Positions 12,546 to 24,390 of a stretch of 64,000 nucleotides of DNA are shown in pieces. Made by a program: the position numbers and the translations under genes. The DNA comes from Sipunculus nudus (Eukaryota; Annelida; Sipuncula; Golfingiida; Sipunculidae): contig CM049315.1 of assembly GCA_026874595.1 (NCBI GenBank), forward strand, positions 18,619,664 to 18,683,663, given 5' to 3'. The notes under the pieces were generated by a model that searched no databases, had not been told where the DNA came from, and worked only from the letters and a program-made list of their open reading frames with translations. How positions within the stretch are numbered: the first letter of the stretch is position 1; every line of letters starts with the position of its first letter.

Positions 12546-13392
12546 ATGGAGCCACTATGGAACACGGGCTTCAGAGGAACATGAAAAATATAAATAAAAC
12601 TGCCTCTTCTCACTCCCTATTTTAACTCCTGTTTTTTCCCTATAGATGTCCCTACACTCATATCACCCATTATAACATGATGATGAATGAACTTCTACTG
12701 AATATCTGAAGTCGCCTGAATCAGGAATCGAACCTACAATCTCTAGAACAGGGGCCCTACATGCTACTAAGTGAGCCATGAAGACGAGATACCAGGAAGG
12801 GTGATTATTGTTCATTTATATCTGCGATATATAAGCGCCAATGGGGAACCATTTACTATTTGAACAGGAGAATATAGCTTAAGGTGGGGGCTCAGCCCCC
12901 ACACCCCCGTTCAGGCAGGGAACCCAGGTTCCCCGGACCCCTCCTCTTCTTATATAATAGACTCCAGTTATGAGCAAAATGATATATGGGAATTTCTCAG
13001 GAAAATAACTTGTTTCCTGACAAAGGCTGATACATCTTATTTAATAAGATATATTAGCCTTTGTCAGGAAACAATTTATGCAATACCTCTTGTGCACAGG
13101 GTACCGGAGGTAGGGGTATATCTAAAACCCGGAGATCTCCGGCCGGAGATCAAAATAAACCCGGAGATCGCGATATCTTAATTAATAAGGCAGCAATAAG
13201 TATTAAACGTTCCCCTTGACATTTCTAAATGACATCCGCATCGAATATGATACTTAATTTGCAAGTGCACAAAGTATTTATTCAGTTATCCACGGAAACC
13301 TCACCCGGAGACCACCCGGAGATCGTCCGGGCAAGATGGCGGTCTCCGGACGATCTCCGGGTCGTCTGAAGCCCGTGTTCCATAGTGGCTCC
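12546..13392. mobile_element. TIR element with perfect 28-bp ends
   Basis: Positions 12546-12573 and 13365-13392 are exact reverse complements (GGAGCCACTATGGAACACGG at the outer left). Inside are a 64-bp hairpin (13010-13073), a G/C-rich stretch, the second copy of the 105-bp repeat, and an inverted pair of CCGGAGATCGTCCGG-type blocks near 13310-13365. The right part (13113-13392) may be an intact short element and the left a rearranged partner. No coding capacity. Confidence 0.65.
13010..13073. repeat. 64-bp near-perfect hairpin
   Basis: The arms begin TTGTTTCCTGACAAAGGCT and end with its exact complement. The centre ATCTTATTTAATAAGAT is also palindromic, so nearly the whole stretch folds back with two small mismatched positions. 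Confidence 0.85.
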
Positions 13393-13929
13393 AATAATAG
13401 CACCATATCCCCCACATGTCTCCTCCCAAGATGTTTTATTCTGTTTTGCTTTGCTTCTCTTCATTGATGGTATCAGTGGTCACAGTTGTGGATTCGGCAG
13501 CAATATCCCGACCAATTATATAGTCCTCGTTAGCATGAAAACTATTCCCTTCATACATGTCAGTTTACCATTAGGCACTTGTCAATTGAATTCCTTACTC
13601 ATCAGTTCAAACCAGTCATAGGATTAAACAAACTAGTAAGACATAATATTGGCACATACCATACTATTATTAGGAGAGCACGCGATATTTCAAATATATT
13701 TAACATGACGGGAATATGAATAGGCCTCTTTAATGTCTTATTGTCATTAAACGTGCATATTTCAAAAGATGAATGAGATGTATAGAATTTTAAGTGTACT
13801 GAAACATGTATTTAAAAATGTATTTGGGGGTAGGGCCGTAGGGGGGGGGGGGGTGAGGAAGATGCATGCCCAGGGCTTATGTCCTCTTTATCATTCAGGT
13901 TGGGTTGCTTTTGTATAGAAGGGCCTTTG
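13393..13929. other. no gene seen; G13 run
   Basis: A run of 13 G lies at 13841-13853. A 78-codon frame at 13385-13621 starts inside the TIR of the preceding element and has no recognisable domain. Confidence 0.5.
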
Positions 13930-14109
13930 TACCCCCTCATATGGCACTTTAGCAAAGTGGATAAAACAATTCTCAATCAAAACGGTTTAAAAACACCTCC
14001 TGAGCTTGATCCAAAATGGTTTGTAAATGCTTTGGATCACAGTATGAATGCTCTAATTTGCATTCAAAACGGTTTGAAACCAGTTTGCATTTGCCATGCG
14101 CAAGGTGTA
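13930..14109. mobile_element. small TIR element, family H, diverged copy
   Basis: The complement of the right end (TACACC, then GGCAAATGCAAA and GGTTTCAAACC) closely matches the left end of the element at 26199-26565. The left end begins TACCCCCTCATATGGCA. The interior repeats AAAACGGTTTGAAACC-type blocks. Confidence 0.55.
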
Positions 14110-14870
14110 TAAAATAAATCCAAACCTTTGAAGTTTTGGATTAAAGCTATATATATCACAGTGTAATCCCAGAGGTTGTGTTATGCAGTACAAAGGTTGA
14201 GACAAGAGGCAATTTTGTCTAGTAAAAAGTTTAATGTAAACATATCACTAGGCATGTAACCATGTAAATATAGTATTAAAGAGATACCAGTACTGTGATT
14301 ACATGGTTACCCCCCCCCCCCCCCCCCCCCTGAATATCACTCAATTGTTTACTCCAATTTGTGCTACTTGCAAGGCGCATTACCTCCACTAACAAAATGT
14401 GATTAAGTTTATAATGTCTTTACCCACTTCTGTCTGTCCTGTTGTCTTTTCTTTTGTTTTAAGGGATTGTGCAGCAGTTTCAGATGCTCAAAACTTGTTT
14501 TAGGTAGTAGGCGGCTTGTTTTAAGTACTACCCTGCAGCCCCTATGTTAAACAGTCTCAGGTTAAGGGCAGTCCAAAACCCAACCCATGTATACAAAAAT
14601 TCATGTATTGATCAATAGGTCACTTTTGTCAGACATTTATGTTTGACATTATTAACTAATTTGACAAAAATAGCACAAGTTAGGAGTAGATTTGGTTTGA
14701 GGTATAAAGCCAATGTGACCAGGCGAGATCAGGGGTGTGTGAGGCAGGGTTGAGATGAAATGCACAACATCAGGTACAAATACAAAAATTGGAGGTACCA
14801 AATAATTTAATGTCAGTACAACTGGTTATGGCTTGGGATTACAAAGGTAGCAATAAAAGAATGTAATTTT
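14110..14870. other. no gene seen; C21 run
   Basis: A run of 21 C lies at 14310-14330. No coding frame of note. Confidence 0.5.
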
Positions 14871-16068
14871 TGTATCCGCCAAAACAAAGTTTTGCGGATA
14901 CCATGTTTTTGATCGGGTTCCGCCGTCGCAGTGTTCTTTTCAGGAGAACTCCTCTAAGACTACTGGACAGATTTTTCCAAAACTTACACCAATGATCGGG
15001 TTACATGTGAACTGGTGCCTAACCAATTGGCCCTGACCTCTGACCTTCCCTCTCTGCCCAGCGTCCATTTGTGCGTCTGTTTCCACACATAAACCCACGT
15101 ATCTCAGGAACCGTTTGACCGATCAGGAAAAATTTTTAGTACAAATGTAGCCCTTGGATAGCTTTATAACATACACAAATGGCGCCACCTTCAAACCATT
15201 TTTGCACAGTGTCCATCTGTTCATCTGCCTTGGGATAAAATCACTCATATCTCTGCAGTGGTTTGACAAATTCACCTGAAATTCGGCATGCGTATACATC
15301 CTAGATAGCTTTCTTGATTTTATGACAGGTGGCGCCACCTACATTCACGTTCAGGCTGCAGACATCCAAGCTCATATCTTGGGAACCTTTCGACCAATCA
15401 GGAAAAAAAATTTACACAAATGTAGCCCCTTGATAGCTTTATAACATACACAAAATGGTGGCGCCACCTGCAGCCATTTTTGCACAGCATCCATCTGTTT
15501 GTCTGCCTTGGGTTAAAATCACTCTCTCTCAATCAAATCTCTGCAGTGGTTTGACCAAATTACCTGAAATTCGGCATGCTTATACATCCCGCATAGCTTT
15601 CTTGATTTTATGACAGGTGGCGCCACCTACATTCATGTTCATGCTGTAGACATCCATGCTTATATCTCAGGACTCGTTCAACCAATCAGGAAAAAAAATT
15701 TACACAAATGTAGCCCTTGGATAGCTTAATAAAATACACAAAAAATGCTGGCGCCATCTGCAGCTAATTTTGCACAGCGTCCATCTGTTTGTCTGCTGTG
15801 GGATAAAATCACTCATATCTTTGCAGTGGTTTGACTTTTCAACCTAAAATTTTGCATGTGTATACATCTTGGATAGTTTCTCGTTCAAATAACAGGTGGC
15901 ACCACCTACAATCATGTTAACGTGGCAGACATCCATTCTAATATGTAACACATGTAACTCTATTTCCCCTTGCCACTCAATCCATGGCCTCACTTAACCC
16001 GTCCTGCTCTGATTTTGGCGGATACAGGTAGTCGCTTGTCGACTACCCATGGACTACCCGTATTCTAG
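14871..16068 (+). mobile_element. Helentron-like non-autonomous element, family B, full-length
   Basis: The 5' end is a hairpin, TGTATCCGCCAAAAC pairing with GTTTTGCGGATAC. The inverse GGCGGATACA recurs near the 3' end (16018-16026), giving subterminal inverted repeats. It is followed by the hairpin GTAGTCG-loop-CGACTAC and CTAG at 16065-16068. A T-run precedes the element and TT follows. The body is about 2.5 tandem units of 280-290 bp, each made of two half units centred on the palindrome GGTGGCGCCACC. No protein is encoded. Subterminal inverted repeats, inner tandem array, 3' hairpin and TT target match Helentron-associated elements (HINEs, for example 'pearl' of bivalves); canonical Helitrons also end in CTRR, so the subclass is inferred. 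Confidence 0.75.
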
Positions 16069-17788
16069 TTACTACTAATTTGGTATGTATAAATCAGATG
16101 AACTGATCTTGATCGAGGTTAGGCTGTTGCTTTTGATTAGGCTGCTGCAAACTCTTATGTATGTCTGAATGGTCCTTATATCTATGTACCATGAGGTTTT
16201 AGTTGGCTTTTGAGGTTGCTGTAACAGAGATTGCATCCAATGGACAATAATTACCCTGAACTTTTAGGATAGCTGATTGGGGAGGGGGGGATAGTTTCAT
16301 TAGTTTTCTTTCAAGGAAAATAAGATACAAATATACCAGATTTTTAAAAAAATAACAATCAGCTCGGAAAGTCAGGACATATCTGGGGGGGGGGGGGCAG
16401 GAGAGATTTGTCTTGGTGAAATACCTTTCTTTCTCTTTTACTCTGCTCTCCTTGATACCCCCCCCCCCCCCCTTCTCATTTCTAGTAACAACCCTTAACC
16501 AGATGTGACCATCATTCTCCTGTATTCTTTAACTGTGTCAGTATGATGTCATAAACAGTTACAACCAGTATATGACTAACTCCAGGTAATTTTTTTATCT
16601 TTGCTGATAACACCCGGTACGGCTTCCATCTACTCAGCTGCTAGGCTGTACTTATCAATAAAAAACAATTTATTATCCATATCACATATTTTTTTATGTG
16701 TAAAAATCAAAGGTAGTTCATGCACATGACTTAGTTATAGAGGTGGGAGTGTCATGATTTGATACAGGTCAGAAAGCTATAATAATACTTCAAAGGTTGG
16801 TGTCACCCACAGAGTTTGAGGCAGTGGACTCGTCAGTTGAACATCATAGGTTCAAACATGTTTACTGCCAAAGTTCATAGTGATATTAAATCATTGACAC
16901 ATATAAGTACTCTGCCTGAACATCCTAGTTTCAAACATGATTACTGCCAAAGTTCATAGTGATATTAAATCATTGACACATATTAGTACTCTGCCTGAAC
17001 AGCGGGGGTAGCATGGTTTATCTACATGAGATATATTGATCAATTCAAGTAGATTAATACAGTCATTTAGAGGAATCGTTACTGTAAAATATGAGCCATC
17101 TTAATGAACTAGAACAATGATTTATTTTCATTTTTTAATCCATTTCCAACAAAAATGTAAAAACATTTCTCAATTACCCTTTTCCTCACTTAAAATTCAT
17201 TTAAATCCACTTTCTATTACACTTTTGGAGGTACTGACTAAAATGCAATTTGGAGCCAGATAGAACCCCAAAGTAGTGGTATGCTGTTAATCAATGACAT
17301 TGAATAATCAATCACTAACAATTATGTACACACATGCAAAGCAGTCTTTATATTATGAAAGAAATTATTACATAATTAATATTGAAATTTGAGAGAGATA
17401 TGTGTGATTTTCACCAACAATTACCCGTATGTGTATAGGTGTATGTTATCACAGGTTAAGTTAATATCCACAATAAAATCCAGTACAGTGTCATTATAGT
17501 ATACCACTAACAGCAGACTCGCAGCAGTCCAGATTTCACATTCTGATTTTAAATATGAAAATTAGTGATGTCAGTATGCTTAACAATCAAGCAGAACAGT
17601 ATATGTAACTGTATTTAAAGATTTATTCACAAAATATTATTAAGTTCCACTTTTTCTCCAGTAAAATCATGGGCAGGCCAAGAGGTTACTGTCAATATCT
17701 TGCATGACCATTGCAAACTTGCCCGGTTGGATAAAAATCTTACACACATACAAACGTGTATGTTGATATATATTTATATATATATATA
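16069..17788. other. no gene seen; 79-bp tandem duplication and G/C runs
   Basis: A G13 run lies at 16385-16397 and a C15 run at 16458-16472. Positions about 16839-16998 hold two adjacent copies of a 79-bp unit (GAACATC, TTCAAACATG, TTACTGCCAAAGTTCATAGT). No gene-like frame. Confidence 0.6.
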
Positions 17789-17833
17789 TGTTACACCCCG
17801 ATTGTGAAATTGCCCATTTCATGTAATGGGCAA
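17789..17833. repeat. left terminal inverted repeat (45 bp)
   Basis: Exact reverse complement of 24976-25020. The inner half is the first of the 22-bp palindromes. Confidence 0.95.
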
Positions 17834-17872
17834 AATGACAAAACTCTACTTGCCCATTTTATGAAATGGGCA
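17811..17872. repeat. two 22-bp palindromes at the left end
   Basis: Copies at 17811-17832 and 17851-17872. Each arm is TGCCCATT(T/A)CA and its complement. Starts are 40 bp apart. The same palindrome occurs five times at the right end. Confidence 0.95.
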
Positions 17873-18248
17873 ACTAGACAATCGACGGTTTACTCCTCGA
17901 TTCTGTAAGGAATGGTAAACCATTTGAATGGATTCTTCTGATTAATTGAAAGTGTAAATGCCATGAAGTGAAACCCTACCCTATTTTGAAGGAGTTGTAT
18001 TGATAAAGTGAAAAAAATAGCATATTGCAGCTTACATTGGCCTTGTATATAAATAATTTTCAATTATTTATATATTACTGTGCATAATAATAAATGAGCT
18101 GTTAAATATATTATTTATAACAGATTATTAAGTTTCATTTATCTAATAGTTGTGGCTCACCAATTACTTAGATAATTGAACCTTCAAAGCACCCTTTATG
18201 TTCTCATTAACTGAACAAACGTTGTCAGAGTACTGAGTTCATGTTTTT

Positions 18249-21200
18249 AGCGAACCTGTGAGCTTATGCGATGGCGCAGCGTCATCCGTCCGCCATCCGC
18301 CGTCCAGGGCTGGCTTTCCGCCGTCCATGGCTGTAAGTCAGAAACTGTCAGAGCTAGCAGCTCCAAATTACATGTAAAAATTTGTCACATGTGAAACTTG
18401 GTGCCCTGGAGCTTATTATTTGGTATCTGCATTAATTTAGATTTTATAGAGAAAAAGCTTAAAACCATTTAAAAATCTTCTTCTCTGAAACTGTCCAGCC
18501 AAATTGTCCAATATTTCACAAAAATGATCCCTGGAACAATCTCTCTCAAGTTTGTTCGAATGGTTCCAGTTCGGAGATTTTTGGCCGAGTTACAGGAGGT
18601 TGAACTTAGTCATCTGTCCAAAAAAGCACACTTAAATTAAAATCTCAAAAATGGCTAGAGCTATAATGACCAAATTTTATACCAATGTTTGTCACATATG
18701 TCATATCTGATTTTGAGGTATTGGTTTCACCACCTACATTGATGTGTTTTTTACAAGCGAAAACGTAATTTTAAACTCTTCTAGCTTATACACTGATTTA
18801 TGATGAAACTGTTCAGCTGATTGGTTTAAACTTTAAAAGAGTTATTCTATGGTAGGGTTCTGCCAGATTTATAAGAATTGATTGGGTAATTACAGTTTTA
18901 AAAAAGTGTAGCCAATTGAAAAAGACTTTCTGTATTTGAAATGAGATTTGACTTCATACTGAGTTTCAGCAGCCAAGTCAAGAGGTCACTCGGTACAAAC
19001 AGGTGGGGTCCAGACATCACCATGGCAACTGACCTGGCTGGGGGGGGGGGGGTTGTCTAGACAATGTGTCTAGACGTCTAGACACAGCATCTAGATGTCT
19101 AGACACAATGTTTAGAAGCAGAACTCCCAGATTATTGGAACTGTATCTTTCAACTGTTTAAAAAAACTTGGTTTGCATTTTAAGCGAATCGGTTTATCAT
19201 CAGGTCACATGTGAACTGCTGCACCCTCATTTTTGGTTGACCTCTGACCTTTCCTTGCTGCCCTGCGTCCATTTGTGCTTCTGTTTCCACACATAAACCC
19301 ACATATCTCGGGAACTGTTTGACCGATCAGGCTAAAAATTTTGCACAAATGTAGCTCTTTGATAGCTTTATAACATACACTAAAAATGGTGGCGCCACCT
19401 GCAACCATTTTTGCACAGCGTCCATCTGTTCATCTGCCTTCGGAAAATATTACTCATATCTCTGCAGTGGTTTGACTTATCCACCTGAAATTTTGCAGGT
19501 TTATACATCCTGGACAGCTTTCTCGATTTTATGACAGGTGGCGCCACCTACATTCACATTTACTCTGCAGACATCCAAGCTCATATCTCAGGAACCGATT
19601 GACTGATTTGGCCAAAATTTTGCATGTGTATAGATCTTACATAGCTCTTCATCATAGGCAAAACTGGTGGCGCCACCTGCAACAATTTATGCACAGCGTC
19701 CATCTGTTCATCTGCCTTGGGATAAAATCACTCATATCTCTGCAGTGGTTTGACTTATCCACCTGAAATTTTGCAGGTTTATACATCCTGGACAGCTTTC
19801 TCAATTTTATGACAGGTGGCACCACCTACATTCACATTTACTCTGCAGACATCCAAGCTCATATCTCAGGAACCGTTTGACTGATTGGGCCAAAATTTTG
19901 CATGTGTATAGATCTTACATAGCTCTTCATCATAGGCAAAACTGGTGGCGCCACCTGCAACCACTTATGCACAGCGTCCATCTGTTGATCTGCCTTTGGA
20001 TAAAATCACTCGTATTTCAGCAGTGGTTTGACTTATCCACCTAAAATTTTGCAGGTTTATACATCCTGGACAGCTTTCTTGATTTATATCAGGTGGCGCC
20101 ACCTACATTCGCATTTACTCTGCAGACATCCAAGCTCATATCTCGGGAACCGTTTGACCGATTGGGCCAAAATTTTGCATGTGTATAGATCTTACATAGC
20201 TTTTCATCATAGGCAAAACTAGTGGCGCCAACTGGAACCATTAATGCACAGCGTCCATCTGTTCATCTGCCTTTGGATAAAATCACTCATATCTCAGCAG
20301 TGGTTTGACTTATCCACCTGAAATTTTGCAGGTTTATACATCCTGGACAGCTTTCTCGATTTTATGACAGGTGGCGCCACCTACATTCACGTTTACTCTG
20401 CAGACATCCAAGCTCATATCTCGGGAACCCTTTGACCGATTGGGCCAAAATTTTGCATGTGTATAGATCTCACATAGCTCTTCATCATAGGCAAAACTGG
20501 TGGCGCCACCTGCAACCACTTATGCACAGCGTCCATTTGTTGATCTGCCTTGTGATAAAATCACTCATATTTCAGCAGTGGTTTGACTTATCCACCTGAA
20601 ATTTTGCAGGTTTATACATCCTGGACAGCTTTCATGATTTATATCAGGTGGCGCAACCTACATTCGCATTTACTCTGCAGACATCCAAGCTCATATCTCG
20701 GGAACCCTTTGACCGATTGGGCCAAAATTTTGCATGTGTATAGATCTCACATAGCTCTTTATCATAGGCAAAATTGGTGGCGCAAACTGCAACCATTAAT
20801 GCACAGCGTCCATCTGTTGATCTGCCTTTGGATAAAATCACTAAAATCTCAGCAGTGGTTTGACTTATCCACCTGAAATTTTGCAGGTTTATACATCCTG
20901 GACAGCTTTCTCGATTTTATGACAGGTGGCGCCACCTACATTCATGTTTACTCTGCAGACATCCAAGCTCATATCTCGGGAACCGTTTGATCGATTGGGC
21001 CAAAATTTTGCTTGTGTATAGATCTCACATAGCTCTTCATCATAGACAAAACTGGTGGGGCCACCTGCAATGGCTTATGCACAGCATCAATCTGTTGATC
21101 TGCCTTTGGATAAAATCACTCATATCTCAGCAGTGGTTTGACTTATCCACCTGAAATTTTGCAGGTTTATACATCCTGGACAATTTTCTTGATTTTATGA

Positions 21201-21535
21201 CAGGTGGCACCACCTACATTCATGTTTAAGCTGCAGACATCCATGCTAATATGCAACACCCCACACTCTATTCCCCTTGCCACTTAATCCATGCCTCACT
21301 TCACCCGTCCCACTCTGATTTCTGCGGATACACATAGTGGCTTCTTGACTACCTATATTCTGGTTTTAAAATGTCATAGTCCGAAACTTGCAGTTCAGAA
21401 ACGTCCATTCTGCTGAAATCATAATGACTTAGGTAGATATGCAGGACTTAGGAGGATCAATATTAAATTTTAAAAATAAACCTCCATTCATACTCCTAAA
21501 CTTTGCACAGGTTCGCATTAGGCCTGTAGGCCTTG
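18249..21535 (+). mobile_element. Helentron-like element, family E, copy 1 (inside the Ginger-like element)
   Basis: The 5' end AGCGAACCTGTGAGC follows a T-run. Near the 3' end its inverse CACAGGTTCGC (about 21506-21515) is followed by the hairpin AGGCCT-GT-AGGCCT and CTTG, then TT. A C/G-rich CATCCGTCCGCC-type tract sits just inside the 5' end. The body (18350-18960) shares long stretches with 39840-40400 and 40650-40960. A family B copy occupies 19100-21362. No protein is encoded. The end sequence differs from family B but the plan is the same. Confidence 0.7.
19100..21362 (+). mobile_element. Helentron-like element, family B, expanded tandem copy nested in E
   Basis: Seven tandem units with a very regular period of 277-278 bp; the TCCATCTG marker is at 19421, 19699, 19977, 20254, 20532, 20809 and about 21087. 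Each unit has two palindromic GGTGGCGCCACC centres, some mutated. The 3' end is eroded (GCGGATACA, weak hairpin, then CTGG and TTTT near 21358). The 5' hairpin is not visible, so the exact left edge is uncertain. Flanking family E text resumes after 21362. Confidence 0.75.
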
Positions 21536-22161
21536 TTGTAGATTGTTTCAACTGATTAATCTAAAGTTGTTTTGATTAGCTTTGATCTTTGTGTTTCTTA
21601 GGACTTTTACTTCATAGGGGTCAAATTTGTGATACATGAGTGAGTTATATTTCTATCTTAGTATAAATGTAGTTTTTAATAATTATTAATGATAAATGTT
21701 CTTATAATAATTACTAAGCTATATATTATATGATTTCATTTATTCCCAATTACATTAAAATATATTTATTTATATATATTAAAATTCCTTGATAGGTGTA
21801 ATTATCCTGCCTTTTTTAAATCTTTTATTTATATATTTTTTTTTTTCAACACTGGCAATAATATATCCCATAACCTGAAAATGGTTAAGATACTTCAGAA
21901 AACAGAAGTACTTAACCATTAATCAGATTATGTAAGGAATGAAAAAAAATATAAAATTGGTAAATATTTTAAAAAGTATACTTTATAAATATTAAAATAT
22001 ATTTAATATGTAAATATAATAATTTATAAATATCTTATAAATATCTTAAACATAAAGACAATGAAAAAGATCTACTGAATTAAAGTATATCCTTACCTGA
22101 TATATTGAAAATACTGCAAATGTATTTGGTGATACCATGTAAACAAGTAACTTTGACCATC

Positions 22162-22545
22162 AAACAACCTTTGATGCACCAGCATCAAAGATGATCACAG
22201 GGACAAACAACCAACACAGCAGTTTTGACTCAGTACTCCAGTTTTGACTCAGTTACTCAGTTAGGCGAGGTAATGAGTAGCTCCATAATCCTTAAACAAC
22301 CTTTGATGCACCAGCATCAAAGATCATCACAGGGACAAACAACCAACAATGCAGATTTGACTCAGTACTCCAGTTTGGACTCGGTTACTCAGTTTGGCCA
22401 GGTAATGAGTAGCTCCATAATCCTTAAACAACCTTTGATGCACCAGCATCAAAGATCATCACAGGGACAAACAACCAACACTGCAGATTTGACTCAGTAC
22501 TCCAGTTTGGACTCAGTTACTCAGTTTGGCCAGGTAACGAGTAGC
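22162..22545 (+). repeat. in-frame 132-bp tandem repeat before the transposase
   Basis: Three units start near 22162, 22293 and 22425. The period of about 132 bp equals 44 codons and one frame stays open across them (to a stop at 22558), but no ATG precedes the array in that frame. Each unit contains the hairpin CTTTGATGC-ACCA-GCATCAAAG, and CAG before GTAATGAG, a fair match to a splice donor. It may be repeated upstream exon plus donor of the transposase gene. Confidence 0.75.
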
Positions 22546-22602
22546 TCCTTGGTTGAATGATTTCCCTAGCCCTGTAAGGTAAGCTGAAAAATATTTAAGG
22601 GC

Positions 22603-23229
22603 ATGTGGAAGGGTCCTGCACTCATGTGCATGTTGTGCACTCTTATACACACCAAGGATTTTGCTGCTGTAGTGGATAAATGTTCTAGTCTGGGGACTGA
22701 GGAATATGAAGAGCTTGTTATCCAAACCTTGAAAAGAGGGAAAACAGGCAGGTCATTGGCAAGACAAGACTACCACATACTCAAGAACTTCCAGCTGGCA
22801 AGTCTTGGGGGCATTGATAAAGTCATCAAGAAGAATGGAAAATACATGATCACCAAAGATGCTGCAGTCAATGTTATACGACTAATGCACATCGAAACAG
22901 GTCATGGTGGGGAGAAGAAAACCTTCAAGAAGTTGAAGGAACAGTACTTAAACATTCCAAGGTCCCTCATCCAAGAGTATATCAAGCGATGTGAACGGTG
23001 TTGTGAGAAAAGATCCAGGAAGGAGACTGCTTCTGGTGCTGTCGTAAGACCACTTACAGTTGAAGATCTTAACAAAAGTGCCCAAGTTGACTTAGTGGAC
23101 ATGCAGACCGTGAAGGATGGAAGTTACAGATTCATCCTGCACTATGTGGAGTACCTCACGAAGTTCCATGTGATTTGCCCTCTGAAATCAAAGACAGCAG
23201 GTGAAGTTGCAAATGAACTGCCTTCCTAG
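22603..23229 (+). pseudogene. Ginger-type integrase/transposase, N-terminal part (broken)
   Basis: A 208-codon frame. Residues 96-133 hold an integrase zinc finger with the spacing H96-x4-H101-x28-C130-x2-C133. Residues about 160-205 begin the DDE catalytic core with D163 in QVDLVDM. The frame then stops at 23229 within what should be the core: roughly 40-60 residues including the second catalytic Asp are missing, and the text jumps to RHPQS, the block just before the catalytic Glu. The family (Ginger transposons and host proteins derived from them) combines an H2C2 finger, a DDE core, a small beta domain and a Cys-rich tail, all seen here across three frames. The ATG at 22603 is the first in frame; the real start could be in an upstream exon. 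Confidence 0.8.
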
Positions 23230-23240
23230 ACATCCACAGA

Positions 23241-23450
23241 GCCGTGGAAAGAAGCAATGGCGACATGAAGTCAAAGCTGATGGCATGGATGAGGGACAAT
23301 AACAGTACTAAGTGGAGCTATGGTATTCGTTTTGTGCAATGGGCAATGAATACCACTTACCACGAGGTAATCAAAATGGAACCATACAAGGCTCTCACAG
23401 GTAACCAACCTCGCTGTGGACTCGCTGTGGACTCACAAGACTCACAGTGA
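23241..23450 (+). pseudogene. Ginger-type transposase, catalytic-Glu segment, frameshifted
   Basis: A different frame from the upstream piece. It opens with AVERSNGD, whose Glu corresponds to the third catalytic residue of the DDE core. Then follow WMRDNNSTKWSYGIRFVQW and a PYKALTGNQPRCGL block, the conserved end of the integrase core in Ginger-like and gypsy-like enzymes. The frame ends at 23450 after an 11-bp tandem duplication (CTGTGGACTCG near 23413-23434) that shifts into the next frame. Confidence 0.8.
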
Positions 23451-24390
23451 GGAAGAGTTAGAACAGTTGATTGCAGAGACTTGCAGAGATGCTGATGTGC
23501 CAGAATCAGCTGACCCAGTGCTTGATGACCTACCTGAAGAAACTCATGATCATCCCAGACCAGACACTACAGATGAAAATCAATCTGAAGCACAGGTTAG
23601 TGTTGATGTCATGGATCAACAGGATATTGGAGCTGGTGATTTACCTTCTGAGGGTCAAGCGATATATGTTCTTCGAGAGCCAGACATTGTTACAAATATT
23701 CTTCCAGAGGACGGTGCTGACCAAGAACTTGGTGACAAGCCTTCCTCTATTGCATACGTGATCACTACTGTGACTCCTGAAACTGTGTGTGACAAGGCAC
23801 AGACATCAAACTGCAAAAGAGCTCGAACTGAATCCATTGCTGAACAAGAACTTTCCTGTAGTGTGGATATTGGTACAACTGTGACTCCGGAAACTACAAG
23901 TGACAACACCGAGACATCAAATGAGACAGAACATCCAGCCAAACGAGCAAGGACTGCAGCTTCTGCTGGAATCAAACATCAAGCATCCCGCATGCTGGCT
24001 CGCAGCACACGTTCACTTAAAGCCCTAGGACTTGGAGACAATGTGGTAGTACCTGTATCACAGTTCGACAGAAGCAAAGGTGACCCACCTAATGTTATTG
24101 GAGTTGTCCTCTCAGCTGATGAATCAGGATACACAGTTGGCACAAGGAGTGGTATTATAAGGGGAAAGATGGCCCGTAACCAGTTAGAATTTATTCAGTT
24201 CAGTGGTCTAAAAGCAGAGGATGTTCCAGCTGAGCAGCTTACTTTGCGTGAAATTGTCAGAGCACAGAGTGTTTGTGGAGGCCAGGGTTTCAAGAGATGT
24301 CACTGTAAGAAAAACTGTCTAAGTTATATATGTTCCTGCTTTAAAGCCGGACTGAGATGCAATAGTGCATGTCACACCTCAAAGTGTTGA
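23416..24390 (+). pseudogene. Ginger-type transposase, C-terminal part with Cys-rich tail
   Basis: A 324-codon frame, open to a natural stop. Residues about 1-180 are acidic and low complexity with repeated TTVTPET blocks and two KRAR basic patches (possible nuclear targeting). About 205-262 form a small beta/chromo-like domain (LGDNVVVPVSQFDRSKGD through RNQLEFI). The last 41 residues carry about nine Cys in pairs (CHCKKNC, CSC, CNSAC), the tail typical of this transposase group. It is fused by frameshift to the catalytic part upstream, so it is the intact 3' end of a broken gene. It could still be translated alone if an internal start were used, but nothing shows that. Confidence 0.75.

Noticed and set aside
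19421-21090. Regular direct repeats that might suggest a CRISPR array
   Set aside because: The units are 278 bp with no unique spacers, inside eukaryotic mobile DNA.
23471-23975. Overlapping frames on both strands in the transposase C-terminal region
   Set aside because: Shadows of the 324-codon frame that carries the recognisable domains.
22603-24390. Integrase-like protein as part of a retrovirus or LTR retrotransposon
   Set aside because: No reverse transcriptase, protease, gag or LTR; instead it sits within terminal inverted repeats, and the Cys-rich tail is that of Ginger-type DNA transposases.
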